NCBI RefSeq assembly: GCF_036688685.1
Contig: NZ_JAQQPS010000021.1
Span: 1-64,000 of the forward strand
Direction of reading: 5' to 3'
Length of the DNA stretch: 64,000 nucleotides
From: JALYUM01 sp036688685
GTDB lineage: Bacteria; Pseudomonadota; Gammaproteobacteria; Burkholderiales; Burkholderiaceae_D
The position numbers and the translations under genes are program-made. How positions within the stretch are numbered: position 1 is the stretch's first letter; the number at the start of each line of letters is the position of its first letter. Below the pieces are notes generated by a model that saw nothing but the letters and a program-made list of their open reading frames with translations, did not search any database and was not told the origin of the DNA. Below are positions 43,893 through 53,521 of this stretch, piece by piece.

Positions 43893-43908
43893 TGCAACCA
43901 ACTTGCAA
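43892..43908. promoter_or_regulatory. Zur-type box, site D
   Basis: ATGCAACCAACTTGCAA matches WTGCAA-N5-TTGCAW. It lies 68 bases before the exporter ATPase start and 64 bases before the receptor start. Confidence 0.75.
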
Positions 43909-43930
43909 TAATAAACGCAGCGTTTTATTA

Positions 43931-43947
43931 TTGCAAACTTGTTGCAT
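43931..43947. promoter_or_regulatory. Zur-type box, site E
   Basis: TTGCAAACTTGTTGCAT matches the motif, 25 bases before the TTG start of the receptor gene. Its spacer is on the opposite orientation to sites A, C and D (ACTTG against xxAAC). Confidence 0.75.
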
Positions 43948-43972
43948 TAAACCTGACCTCTGGAGCTCTCTT

Positions 43973-45864
43973 TTGCATTCCGTATTCCGTCCTGCCCTGC
44001 CCCTCCCCCTGCGCGCTGTCGCCGGCGCCGTGTTGCTAGCCTGCTCGACCAGCGGCGCCGCGCTGGCCACTGAATTGGCCACTGAATTGGCCGATAGCGC
44101 CCCCTGCAGGTCGTCGAGGTCACCGGCGCCAGGGCCGACAAGGCGCGCATCCATCCCGGCGCCACCGCCAGGGACTTGCCGGGTAGCGTCACGAGCATCA
44201 CCGCGCAAGACATCGCCACCCTGAACGTGGGCCGCGACATCTCGACTATCTTCCGGCGCGTGCCGGGCGTGGTGGCCAACAATATCGACCAGGGCGACAC
44301 CGGCAACGGTTTTCGCATGCGTGGCTTCGCGACACAGGGCACGCATGGCGCCGACACCGCCATTTATGTCGACGGCGTGCCGCAGAACATGCCGTCCAGC
44401 CAGGGCGGCGCCGGCCACGGCCCGGCCTTCCTCGAGTGGCTGACCGGCGACATGATCGATACGGTCGACGTGGTCAAGGGCCCCGTATCGGCCCTGTACG
44501 GCGACCAGAACCGCGCCGGCTCGGTCGCCATCAGCACGCGCGAAGGCGGCGCCGCGACACCGTCGAGTGCTGCCGTCACGCTCGAAAGCTACGGCGGACG
44601 GCGCGCGTCGCTGACCCTGTCCGGCGACAACGGCACAGTGCGCTCCCTGCTGGTCGCCGACCGCTTCCACCTCGACGGCTTTCGCAACGGCGCGCAAACG
44701 GACCGCGGCAACGCGTTCTGGAAGCTGTCGACCACGCTCGGCGCTGGCCTGTATAGCCTGCGCGCCAGTTACTACACGGCGGACTACGCCGGGGCCGGCT
44801 ACCTGTCGCTGCCGGCCATCGACGCCGGCCTGTCGCCCCGTTCCACCCAGTACAATCTGGCCGGCTTCGGCGAAGCCACGCGCAAGACGCTGGTATTCAA
44901 CCGGCGCCCGGCGCAAGGGGAAGCCGGCTGGTTCGCCACTGCCTACGCCGAAGACTTCGAGCGCAGCCGGGCAATCACCACCAGCACCACCCAGCACACG
45001 TATGGCTACGACAAGCGCAACATCCTGGGCGCGCGCTACGACCGCTTCGACTACGACCTGGTCAACCGCAAACTGCCGGCCGCATCCACCGGCTACCAGG
45101 GGTCGGCGTTCACGCCCAAGTTCGGCGCCGTCTGGCAAGCCCTGCCCGGCCTGGAAGTGTTTTTGAATAGCGCGCAGGGCTTCCGTTCGCCTGCCGCGGA
45201 ACAGATCAGCGCCAGCGGCAGCCTCGGCCCGCTGGGTGCGCCGGGCGGCAAGATCAATGCCGGCATCGCCCCAAGCAAGGTGACGTCGCACGACCTCGGC
45301 ATCACGGCGCGCCCGGGCGCCGGCTGGACTGTCGCGGGCGCCGTGTATGCGATCAGGAACGACGACGAGATCATCAACACCGCGCCGGACGTCTACCTTG
45401 CCTCGGGACAGACCACGCGCCGTGGCGTCGAACTGGACCTGCGCTACCAGATCAGCCCCGACTTCAACGCTTACCTCAGCTATGGCCGCATCCTGCGTGC
45501 GCAACTGGACAATCCGACGCCCGGCACCGGCGCCCGGCTCTCGGTCCCGGCCCACACCTGGAAAGCCGGTGCCGGCCAGCGCCGCGCGCTCGGGTCGGGC
45601 CACCTGGCGCTCAATGGCGACGTGTACGTCACCGCCGCCAATCCGTACTACATGGGCACGCCCTCCCGGCAGCGCGCCATGCCGACCTACGTGCGCTATG
45701 ACGTGAAGGCAGCCTACGACGTCGGCACCTGGCAGGCGGCCCTGTTCGCGACCTTCCAGCCGCATGAAACGGCCAGCGACATCGCCTACGGCAGCGCCGC
45801 CGGGCTGCTGGTGTCGACCGTGCCGCGCACGCAGGCCGGCGCATCGCTGCGCCACTTCTTCTGA
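43973..45864 (+). pseudogene. TonB-dependent receptor (zinc regulon), interrupted by a 1-nt frameshift
   Basis: The gene starts at TTG 43973 after CTGGAG and encodes a signal peptide (to about residue 32, GAALA). The frame then breaks in a run of five C at 44100-44104. Adding one C restores D-S-A-P-L-Q-V-V-E-V-T-G-A-R, a TonB-box-like stretch, and leads into an intact plug (MPGSVTSITAQDIATLN; GFRMRGFATQGTHGADTAIY) and barrel ending in F-F. The whole would be about 630 residues, short for the family but with all main parts. Zur-regulated receptors such as ZnuD take up zinc or zinc complexes. The break may be a true mutation, slippage-based switching, or a sequencing error. Confidence 0.75.
44064..44087 (+). 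repeat. 12-bp tandem duplication near the signal-peptide end
   Basis: TGGCCACTGAAT occurs twice back to back and stays in frame, encoding a repeated ATEL-type tetrapeptide just after the predicted signal cleavage site and 12 bases before the C run with the frameshift. Confidence 0.7.
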
Positions 45865-45881
45865 GCAAGGCGGGATCTGCG

Positions 45882-46592
45882 ATGAATGCTGCCATTGCCA
45901 TCGACGGTGTGCGCTTCGGCTGGCGCGGGCCGGCTGACGCCTGCCTCGACTTGCCGCACTTTTCGGTGGCGCAGGGCGAGCGCGTGTTCATCCATGGCCC
46001 CAGCGGCAGTGGCAAGAGCACGCTGCTGGCCATCCTGGCCGGCGTGCTGGTGCCGCAGGCCGGCAGCGTGCGCATTGGCGCCACCGACATTGCGGCCCTG
46101 CCAGCCGGCCGGCGCGATCGGTTCCGAGCCGACCATGTCGGCTTCCTGTTCCAGCAATTGAACCTGCTACCCTACCTGTCGGTGCTCGACAATGTTTTGC
46201 TGCCGTGCCGCCTTTCCCTGCACCGCCGCCTGCGCGCCGAGGCTGCGTCCGGCGCCAGCGCGCGCGCCGAAGCGCAGCGCCTGCTGGCGAACCTGGGCAT
46301 CGCGCCGGACCTGTACTTGCGCCCGAGCGCGCAACTGAGCGTCGGCCAGCAACAGCGCGTCGCTGCCGCGCGCGCCCTGATCGGGCGCCCCGACATCCTG
46401 ATTGCCGACGAACCCAGCGCCGCCCTGGACGCCGCCAACGAGCAGGGTTTCCTCGAGCTGGTCATGGCCGAAACGACCTTTCCGGCGGCCCTGATCATGG
46501 TCAGCCACGACCTGCGCCTGGCGGCGCCGTTCGACCGCTGCGTCGCGCTGGCGGACCTGAACCTGGCGCGACCTGGCGCCGTCGCGCCATGA
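45882..46592 (+). CDS. ABC transporter ATPase, LolD/MacB type (PA4064-like)
   Basis: The 236-residue ATPase has Walker A GPSGSGKS at 39-46, signature LSVGQQQRVAAARAL and Walker B IADEPSAALD. It starts 17 bases after the receptor gene and overlaps the permease gene by ATGA. The ATPase/FtsX-permease/DUF3299 trio matches the Zur-controlled PA4064-4066 set of Pseudomonas aeruginosa, which is known for zinc regulation but not for its exact substrate. Confidence 0.85.
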   Translation: MNAAIAIDGVRFGWRGPADACLDLPHFSVAQGERVFIHGPSGSGKSTLLAILAGVLVPQAGSVRIGATDIAALPAGRRDRFRADHVGFLFQQLNLLPYLSVLDNVLLPCRLSLHRRLRAEAASGASARAEAQRLLANLGIAPDLYLRPSAQLSVGQQQRVAAARALIGRPDILIADEPSAALDAANEQGFLELVMAETTFPAALIMVSHDLRLAAPFDRCVALADLNLARPGAVAP

Positions 46593-47851
46593 CCACCATC
46601 CTGCTGCTGGCCTGGAAAAGCGCCTGGAGCCGGCGCTTCGCACTGAGCCTGACCTTCCTGTCGATCACGCTGTCGGTGGCGCTGCTGGTCGCGGTGGAAC
46701 GGATGCGCCACGGCGCCCACGCCAGCTTTGCAGCATCGGTATCGGGCACCGACCTGATCGTCGGGCCGCGCAGCCATCCGGTCCAGTTGTTGCTCCATGC
46801 CGTGTTCCACATCGGCGCGGTGGACACCGGCATGGCGTGGGACAGCGTCGAACGCATCGCCGCCGACCCTGCCGTGGCATGGACGATTCCGCTGACGCTG
46901 GGCGACTCGCACCACGGCTTCCGGGTGCTGTCGACCTCGATCGCCTATTTCGAGCATTTCCGCTATGGCAGCCGGTAGCCGTTGCAGTTCGCCGCCGGCA
47001 CGCGCTTTAACCAGCTGTTCGATGTGGTGCTGGGGGCCGAAGTGGCCAGCCGCCTGGGCTACCGCGTGGGCGACCGCCTGACCCTCGAGCACGGCCTGGA
47101 AGAAACCGGCCACGCCGGGCACGCCGATCGCCCCTTCACTGTGGCCGGCATCCTCGCGCCCACCGGTACGCCGGTCGACCGCACCCTGCACATTGGCCTG
47201 GAAGCGATGCAGGCGCTGCACCTCGACTGGCAAGGCGGCGCCCAGATCCCCGGGGGGCCAAACAAACCGGCCGACCTGCGCAAATTCGACCTGCGCCCGA
47301 CCCAGGTGAGCGCCGTGCTGGTGGGCCTGAAACAGCGCGCGGCGGTCCTGCGCATGCAGCGGCTGCTGCCGGCCAGGATGGCCGAACCGGTCAGCGCCGT
47401 CATGCCCGGCGCCGCGCTCGACCAGCTATGGCGCCTGACCGCCGGCGTCGAGAGCGCGCTGCGCGCCGTCGCGGCGCTGGTACTGGTGGTGGCGCTGGCC
47501 GGCCTGGCCGCCGCCGTGCTGACCAGCCTGCACGAGCGGCGCCGTGAAATGGCGGTCCTGCGCGCGCTCGGCGCCAGCCCCGGCCACATTTTTATGTTGA
47601 TGCTGTGCGAAGGCCTGGGCCTGTGCCTGGCCGGCAGCGCGGCCGGCGGGGCCATTGTGCAGCTCGCTGCAACCGGCCTGGCGCCGGCGCTGCTGGCGCG
47701 CTTCGGACTGGTGCTCGAGATCGCGGCGCCCGGCCCTGACGAATGGCTGCTGCTGGCCACCATCATGGGTGCCGGGCTGGCAGTGAGCCTGCTACCAGGC
47801 TGGCGCGCTTATCGCCTGTCGCTGGCCGACGGCCTGTCCCCGAAAGTATGA
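46589..47851 (+). pseudogene. MacB/FtsX-type permease split by an in-frame TAG
   Basis: One reading frame runs from ATG 46589 to the stop at 47849-47851, broken only by TAG at 46976-46978 (codon 130). Residues before the stop (WKSAWSRRFALSLTFLSITL, first membrane segment) and after it (RTLHIGLEAMQAL, then three C-terminal segments ending SLLPGWRAYRLSLADGL) belong to a single FtsX-like permease of about 420 residues. The context YGSR-stop-PLQFAAG suggests an original CAG (Gln) changed to TAG. Its neighbours on both sides overlap it by 4 bases, as in a working operon. It may be a real nonsense mutation or a base error. Confidence 0.8.
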
Positions 47852-48468
47852 CGATGCGTGGCAAGATCTTTCTCATCCTGGCATTGGCGGCACTGGCGGC
47901 CGGCGCGCTGTTGCTCGCGCGGCTCAACCAGCCCCGGACAGCGACGCCCACAGCACCGGCGCCGCCGGCGCGCGCCCCGATCCTGGTGCCGGACGCGCCG
48001 TTCGAAGAGACCGACTGGTTCGCCCTGGTGCCGCGTGATTGGGAGCCCGGCAAGACCTTCGGCGCAGACATCGCGCGCTTGAGCGACAAGGACCCGCGCG
48101 CCATCGACGCACTGGAAAAACTGCGCGCGGCCTGGGCCGATGCCCCGGTCGAACCGGCAATGGCCGGCGCACGCATCCGGATCGGCGGCTTCGTCATCCC
48201 GCTCGACACCGACAATGGCGCCGTCACCGAATTCCTGCTGGTGCCGTATTTCGGCGCCTGCATCCACGCGCCGCCCCCGCCGGCGAACCAGGTCATCCAC
48301 GTGTTCGCGCGCCGCCCGCTGCGGCACCTGACGATGATGCACCCGGTGTATGTGAGCGGCACACTGCGCGTGGCACGCGACAAAACGCCGGGTAGCGCGG
48401 CCGGTTTGATCGACACGATCGGCTACGAGATGGACCTCGAGAAAGTGGCGCCGTACAAGCTGGATTGA
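47848..48468 (+). CDS. DUF3299 periplasmic/membrane-anchored protein
   Basis: The 206-residue protein has an N-terminal signal or anchor (IFLILALAALAAGALLLARL, about 7-26), a Pro/Ala-rich linker, and the DUF3299 domain (IRIGGFVIPLDTDNGAVTEF; LVPYFGACIHAPPPPANQVI). The fold is related to OB-like periplasmic proteins, and the family is the usual partner of the Zur-controlled MacB-like ABC set. It overlaps the broken permease gene by ATGA. Confidence 0.82.
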   Translation: MTMRGKIFLILALAALAAGALLLARLNQPRTATPTAPAPPARAPILVPDAPFEETDWFALVPRDWEPGKTFGADIARLSDKDPRAIDALEKLRAAWADAPVEPAMAGARIRIGGFVIPLDTDNGAVTEFLLVPYFGACIHAPPPPANQVIHVFARRPLRHLTMMHPVYVSGTLRVARDKTPGSAAGLIDTIGYEMDLEKVAPYKLD

Positions 48469-48542
48469 GGCAGCCGCCCAAGGCAGGCGACGCTGCGGCG
48501 CCGGGACCTGCGTGCTAAAATCGTGCTTACAAGGGATAAACA

Positions 48543-48980
48543 ATGCAATTCACAGCGGCACAACAAGCGGAAACACTGATCAGGGCCACCGGCGCCCGCC
48601 TGACACGCTCGCGCAGCCGCGTGCTCATTTTCCTGCTCGAGCAAGCCCGTCCCCTGACCCACCACGAGATCCATGAACAGCTGCCCGGCGACGTCATCGA
48701 CGCCGTCACGCTGTATCGCGTGCTCGAATGGCTGACCGCCAACAACATGATCCACCGCATTGCCGGCGCCGACCAGGTCTGGCATTTCAGTGCCAGCAGC
48801 AGCGCCAGGCCAGGCGACCACAACCATGACCATGCGCATTTCCAGTGCACCAATTGCGATTCGGTAACGTGCTTTAACGACATGCCGCTGCCAAAACGTC
48901 AAAAGATGCCAGACGGGTTCACCAGCCAGGAAGTCGAATTCCTCATCAAGGGTATTTGCCCGCGCTGCGGCGAACAATAA
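48543..48980 (+). CDS. zur: Fur-family zinc uptake regulator
   Basis: The 145-residue protein has the Fur winged helix (LTHHEIHEQLPGDVIDAVTL, about 38-57). Its His-rich hinge DHNHDHAHFQC (92-102) and two CxxC pairs, C102/C105 and C139/C142, form the structural zinc site of Zur proteins. An AAGGGA ribosome site precedes the ATG. It closes a region in which five matching 17-bp sites stand before metal transport and zinc chaperone genes, so Zur is the best fit over Fur or PerR. No site was found directly before its own gene. Confidence 0.85.
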   Translation: MQFTAAQQAETLIRATGARLTRSRSRVLIFLLEQARPLTHHEIHEQLPGDVIDAVTLYRVLEWLTANNMIHRIAGADQVWHFSASSSARPGDHNHDHAHFQCTNCDSVTCFNDMPLPKRQKMPDGFTSQEVEFLIKGICPRCGEQ

Positions 48981-49560
48981 GCACAGCAAGCGACCACCGT
49001 TCGGGCTGCGATGCTGACAACGCGGCGAAAGACGCGCCATCAGGGAACGTATTTCCGCTAAAAACAAGCTTGCGGCGTCGCTGGCAATGCCGAGATTCGG
49101 TTGGTTCAGCTTTGCAACGGTCATTTGCTGCCACCGCGCACAGTACCCCGATGCCGGCGCAACCGAGCGCCCCGAGACGCAGGCCGTCCGGACGAGTCCG
49201 GGGAAAGATCGGCACCGGGATTTCATTACGACAATGAAATACCTATTTTTCCTGGCGATTTTTTGTTTACAATAATGTATTGCTAACACTAAAACAGTGT
49301 GGTGCCAGGGTAGCCAGAAGCGACGCCTTGCGGCCTTATCATAAAAGCAACTGGACTTTTCCGGCGAGAACGCGCAGTCAGCCGGGCTCACTGGCGGCGT
49401 GGAATGGCTTGAAACCTCGTCACAACGATCGGCACGCTGTGCAGGCAACGCTGACAGGTGCGTCCCGCAGCACCAGATCGCCCTTGCGAATGCAGGCAAA
49501 CACCGGATCGTTTGAGGCGACAATCGCCGCACGAACATCCAATGAAGACAGGTAGGCAGG
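48981..49560. other. 580-base stretch without a convincing gene, with two inverted repeats
   Basis: No supported coding frame is seen. Notable are a short palindrome CCGGACGAGTCCGG (49188-49201) and a perfect inverted repeat ATTTCATT-ACGAC-AATGAAAT (49220-49240) followed by a T-rich run (49246-49250). The latter could be a weak terminator for the zur operon or an operator. The DNA from 49215 to 49300 is AT-rich compared with the rest of the window. Confidence 0.4.
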
Positions 49561-49845
49561 ATGGAAAGTTTCGAGTTGTGGCAGTCGAGAATGAAGGAGC
49601 TGACTGATTTGGGGGAAAAAGGCACGATGTTGTTTCTTGCGTACAAACCGATCTCTGAATCGGATGCCAAGGCAGCAGGCTTCGAGCTGGTCGGCACAAC
49701 CTGGGACGCATCGGGGAACCCGGCCAAGGCCTACAAGCCCGGTTCCACCAAGATAACGGCATACGTTTGTGTCGTCTGCAACAGAACGTCCAAGCTGGAC
49801 CAAGGCATGTATTGCTGCGGAAAAAAACGCATCCTGAGTAGCTGA
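49561..49845 (+). CDS. Small orphan protein with C-terminal zinc-ribbon-like cysteines
   Basis: The 94-residue protein has a helical front (WQSRMKELTDLGEKG) and a rear with CVVCNRTS (C-x2-C) and, 12 residues on, YCCGKKR (CC). These four cysteines could hold one zinc ion. AGGCAGG precedes the ATG. It is single, flanked by 580 and 408 bases without genes, and its bases are less GC-rich than its neighbours, which hints at recent arrival. I do not recognise the family. Confidence 0.5.
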   Translation: MESFELWQSRMKELTDLGEKGTMLFLAYKPISESDAKAAGFELVGTTWDASGNPAKAYKPGSTKITAYVCVVCNRTSKLDQGMYCCGKKRILSS

Positions 49846-50253
49846 CAAGTCTGCGCGTGGGCGACCTCCCGGGCTGTGCCTGGTGAATCCGGGCGCTACG
49901 CACAGGACCTGGCAGCCAGGCTGCGCGTCATGTCAATGCGCTATCGGCGCCAGTGAGATCGAGCGCCCACCTTCGCGATGATGCCGGCATCAAGCCCGTC
50001 AGCCCCCCGAACATTCTGTGCGCCCGTGTCAGGCGCCGTTGGTTTGCGCGACGTCTGGCCCAGAATGCCGATCGGACCAGCGCCCGCCGGCGACGGCCAT
50101 AGTTCCCCGACGATTGCAAGGCTTGCGCTCGCCACGCCGGTTGTTGTCTGTCGCATTCACACACAAACCAAAAAAAATTTCCCAATAAAACTTATAATTG
50201 CATCTTAGAACTAATTAATGCGTGGGATGGTCCCGCCAAACTGGAAGATGAGA
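49846..50253. other. 408-base stretch before the chemoreceptor gene
   Basis: No gene is supported; short frames on both strands look like noise. The last ~80 bases become AT-rich (a run of A, then TTATAATTG near 50190-50199) and probably hold the chemoreceptor promoter. Confidence 0.35.
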
Positions 50254-51915
50254 ATGTTGAAGAGTTTTGTTTCAAATATGCGGATCGGGAAGCGCCTGGG
50301 TATCGGCTTTGTGTTGATCCTGGCCATGACGGTACTGATCGCCATCGTCGGCGCGTCGCGCCTGAGTAACGTGGCGAGCGCGACCCGTGTCATGATGGCC
50401 GAGCCGTTGACCAAAGAACGCCTGATCACCGACTGGTATGGCCTCAATTTCGCCTCGATTCGTCGCACAGCCGCCATTGTCAAGAGCAGCGACCCTGCTC
50501 TTGGCCCGTATTTCAAGGAGGACGCAGCCGCCTCCGTGGCGCGCGCTGCCGAACTGCTCAAGCAGATCGAGCCACTGATCGCCGGGGACAAGGAAAAAGT
50601 GCTGTTCGAGAAAATTCTCGCGCAGCGCAAGGTGTACAGCGCCTCGCGCGACGGGGCCGTCAAGGCCAAGGCAGCCGGCGATGAAGAAGGCGCCATCCGG
50701 ATCCTCGACAGTGCATTTACGCCGGCGGCCAAGGTGTACCAGGATTTGCTGCAAGCCCTGGTGACCTTGCAGCGCGAAAGCATCGATGCCACCGCCAAGG
50801 ACATCGATGCCGACGCCACCCACGATGTCACCCTGATCATCGCGCTGACCGGGTTTGCGCTGGCGTTTGGCGCACTCTGTTCGTGGCTGCTGACTACGGG
50901 CATCACCCGGCCGCTGCGCCAGGCGCTGGCGGCGGCCAAAACAGTGGCCGGCGGCGACCTGACACTCAACATCGATGTGTCCTCGCAGGATGAAACCGGC
51001 GCACTGCTGCATGCCCTGAGCGATATGAACGACAACCTGGTCAACATCGTCACCCAGGTCCGCAGCGGCACGGACAGCATTGCCACGGCGTCGAGCGAGA
51101 TTGCGGCCGGCAATATGGACTTGTCGTCCCGCACCGAGCAGCAGGCCAGCTCGCTCGAAGAAACCGCGTCGTCGATGGAAGAATTGACGTCGACGGTGAA
51201 ACAGAACGCCGACAACGCGCGCCAGGCCAACCAGCTGGCGCACGCCGCAGCCGAGATTGCCAGCCGCGGTGGTTCGGTGGTGGCCGAGGTGATTGCGACG
51301 ATGGGTTCGATCAATGCGTCGTCACGCAAGATCGTCGACATCATCAGCGTCATCGACGGTATCGCGTTCCAGACCAATATCCTGGCGTTGAACGCCGCCG
51401 TTGAAGCGGCCCGGGCCGGTGAGCAGGGACGCGGTTTTGCCGTGGTTGCCAGCGAAGTGCGCAACCTGGCCCAACGCTCGGCAGCCGCGGCCAGGGAAAT
51501 CAAGGGTTTGATCGACGATTCGGTCAGCAATGTGGGCATCGGCACCAGGCTGGTCGACCAGGCCGGCGCGACGATGGGCGAAGTGGTCGCCAGCGTCAAG
51601 CGGGTGACCGACATCATCGGCGAAATCGCCAGTGCCAGTCAGGAGCAGACCCATGGTATCGAACAGGTCAACCAGGCGATCAGCCAGATGGACCAGGTGA
51701 CCCAGCAAAATGCGGCGCTGGTCGAAGAAGCGGCGGCGGCTGCCGATTCGCTGCAAAATCAGGCGCATGGGCTGGCCGACGTGGTCGGCGTGTTCAAACT
51801 GCGCGCCCAGGAAACCGGGGCTGGTCGCCATGCACCAGCGCCCGCCTCTGCCGCGCGTGCAGGTGCGCACGTAAAACAGCTGGGCCTGGCTAACGGGCGC
51901 AAGAGCGAGCGCTAA
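50254..51915 (+). CDS. Methyl-accepting chemotaxis protein
   Basis: The 553-residue receptor has a first membrane segment (LGIGFVLILAMTVLIAIVGA, about 15-34), a four-helix-type periplasmic sensor domain (about 35-190), a second segment (about 192-212), a HAMP domain, and a cytoplasmic signalling hairpin with the intact tip GIAFQTNILALNAAVEAARAG. No C-terminal CheR-binding pentapeptide is seen. GGAAG 6 bases upstream supports ATG 50254 over earlier in-frame ATGs. It stands alone and its ligand is unknown. Confidence 0.9.
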   Translation: MLKSFVSNMRIGKRLGIGFVLILAMTVLIAIVGASRLSNVASATRVMMAEPLTKERLITDWYGLNFASIRRTAAIVKSSDPALGPYFKEDAAASVARAAELLKQIEPLIAGDKEKVLFEKILAQRKVYSASRDGAVKAKAAGDEEGAIRILDSAFTPAAKVYQDLLQALVTLQRESIDATAKDIDADATHDVTLIIALTGFALAFGALCSWLLTTGITRPLRQALAAAKTVAGGDLTLNIDVSSQDETGALLHALSDMNDNLVNIVTQVRSGTDSIATASSEIAAGNMDLSSRTEQQASSLEETASSMEELTSTVKQNADNARQANQLAHAAAEIASRGGSVVAEVIATMGSINASSRKIVDIISVIDGIAFQTNILALNAAVEAARAGEQGRGFAVVASEVRNLAQRSAAAAREIKGLIDDSVSNVGIGTRLVDQAGATMGEVVASVKRVTDIIGEIASASQEQTHGIEQVNQAISQMDQVTQQNAALVEEAAAAADSLQNQAHGLADVVGVFKLRAQETGAGRHAPAPASAARAGAHVKQLGLANGRKSER

Positions 51916-51947
51916 CCGCCCGTCACTGACGGCGCTGGCATGCAACT

Positions 51948-53480
51948 TCACGCCGCTGCTGCGATTTCTCCCGGGATCGATAGCGGCAACATCGAGCCCG
52001 TCGCGCCGTAGCGGGCATGCCATGACAGCGCCTCTTCCAGCACATGCGGGGTGTGGCCGCCGCGCAGGTTGGCCGCGGCCACATAGTCGCGCAGCATCTG
52101 GCGGTAAGGTTCCGCCACGCAGTTCTCGATGATCACCGCAGCGCGCTCGCGCGGCGCCAGAGCGCGCAGGTCGGCCAGGCCAATCTCGGTCACGATGATG
52201 TCGACGTCGTGTTCATCGTGGTCGACATGCGCCACCATCGGCACAATGCTCGACACCAGGCCGCCCTTGGCGACCGACTTGGTGGCGAACACGGCCAGGT
52301 AGGCATTGCGCGCAAAGTCACCCGAGCCGCCGATGCCGTTCATGATGTGCGTGCCGCCCACGTGGGTCGAATTGACGTTGCCGTAAATATCGACCTCGAG
52401 CGCCGTGTTGATCGCGATGATGCCCAGGCGGCGTACCACCTCAGGGTGGTTGCTCACCTCTTGCGGGCGCAGCACCAGGCGGTCCTTGTAACGGGCGATG
52501 TCGCCGAACACCTGGGCGCCCTTCTGCGCCGACAGCGTAATCGATGAACCGGAGGCGAAGTCGAGTTTGCCGGCGTCGAACAGGTCGAAGGTCGAATCCT
52601 GCAACACCTCCGAGTACATGGTCAAGTGCGCGAACGGGCTGTCGATGAAGCCGGCCATGACGGCATTGGCAATCGTGCCGATGCCCGCCTGGATCGGCAT
52701 CAAGCGCTCGGTCAGGCGCCCCAGTGCCACTTCGCGCTCGAAAAAGGCGACCAGGTGCGCCGCAATTGCCGCCGTGTCGGCGTCGGCTGGCAGATTGGTC
52801 GAGCAGCTGTCGCCTTTCTCGGTGATCACGATGGCGGCGATTTTTTCCGGGTCGATCATGATGGCGGTGGTGCCGATGCGGTCGCTCGCCGTCATCAAGG
52901 GAATCGGCTCGCGCTGCGGGCGATGTTTGGGAATGAAGATATCGTGCAGGCCTTCGAGCGCCAGCGAGTGCGCCAGGTTGATCTCGACGATGACCTTCTT
53001 CGCAAGAATCGCAAAACTGGCGCTGTTGCCCACCGAGGTGGTCGGGATGATGGCGCCGCTGTCGGTGATGGCGATGGCTTCGATGATGGCGACATCGACC
53101 GGCGCGATCTGTCCGGTGCGCAGCAATTCAACGGTTTCCGACAGGTGCTGATCGATGAACATCACTTCGCCGCGATTGATCGCCGCGCGCAGCGTGGGGT
53201 CGGACTGGAACGGCATGCGACGCGCCAGCACGCCCGCTTGCGTGAGGATTTTGTCGACGTCGCCACCCAGCGATGCGCCGGTCATCAAGGTGACCTGCAG
53301 TGGCGTGTGGCGCGCGCGCTCGGCCAGCGCCAGCGGCACCGCCTTGGCATCGCCGGCGCGCGTGAAACCGCTCATGCCGATCGTCATGCCATCCTCGATC
53401 AAGGCGGCGGCGGCGGCAGCGCTGGTGACGCGCGCGCGCAACAACGGGTGGCGAATGCGATCCTGGTACTCGTCATGCAT
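51948..53480 (-). CDS. Acetyl-CoA hydrolase/CoA-transferase family enzyme (succinate:CoA transferase type)
   Basis: The 510-residue protein carries GIGGSGDFARNAYLAVFATK (about 388-407) and EIGLADLRALAPRERAA, which mark the AarC/ScpC group. These move CoA between acetyl- or propionyl-CoA and succinate. ATG 53480 is preceded by AAGGATACACA; the much longer frame upstream belongs to the opposite strand of the bestrophin gene. It may close a route for acetate or propionate; the acyl preference is not readable. Confidence 0.85.
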   Translation of the reverse strand: MHDEYQDRIRHPLLRARVTSAAAAAALIEDGMTIGMSGFTRAGDAKAVPLALAERARHTPLQVTLMTGASLGGDVDKILTQAGVLARRMPFQSDPTLRAAINRGEVMFIDQHLSETVELLRTGQIAPVDVAIIEAIAITDSGAIIPTTSVGNSASFAILAKKVIVEINLAHSLALEGLHDIFIPKHRPQREPIPLMTASDRIGTTAIMIDPEKIAAIVITEKGDSCSTNLPADADTAAIAAHLVAFFEREVALGRLTERLMPIQAGIGTIANAVMAGFIDSPFAHLTMYSEVLQDSTFDLFDAGKLDFASGSSITLSAQKGAQVFGDIARYKDRLVLRPQEVSNHPEVVRRLGIIAINTALEVDIYGNVNSTHVGGTHIMNGIGGSGDFARNAYLAVFATKSVAKGGLVSSIVPMVAHVDHDEHDVDIIVTEIGLADLRALAPRERAAVIIENCVAEPYRQMLRDYVAAANLRGGHTPHVLEEALSWHARYGATGSMLPLSIPGEIAAAA

Positions 53481-53521
53481 TGTGTATCCTTTTGAACGAA
53501 AAAAAACGGCCCGGCGGAAAG

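Noticed and set aside
46976..46978. TAG recoding (amber read as an amino acid)
   Set aside because: Several intact genes in the window end in TAG, and the other broken gene with a TAG also carries frameshifts.
49188..49201. CCGGACGAGTCCGG as a zur terminator
   Set aside because: The loop would be only two bases and no T tract follows; kept only as a DNA palindrome.
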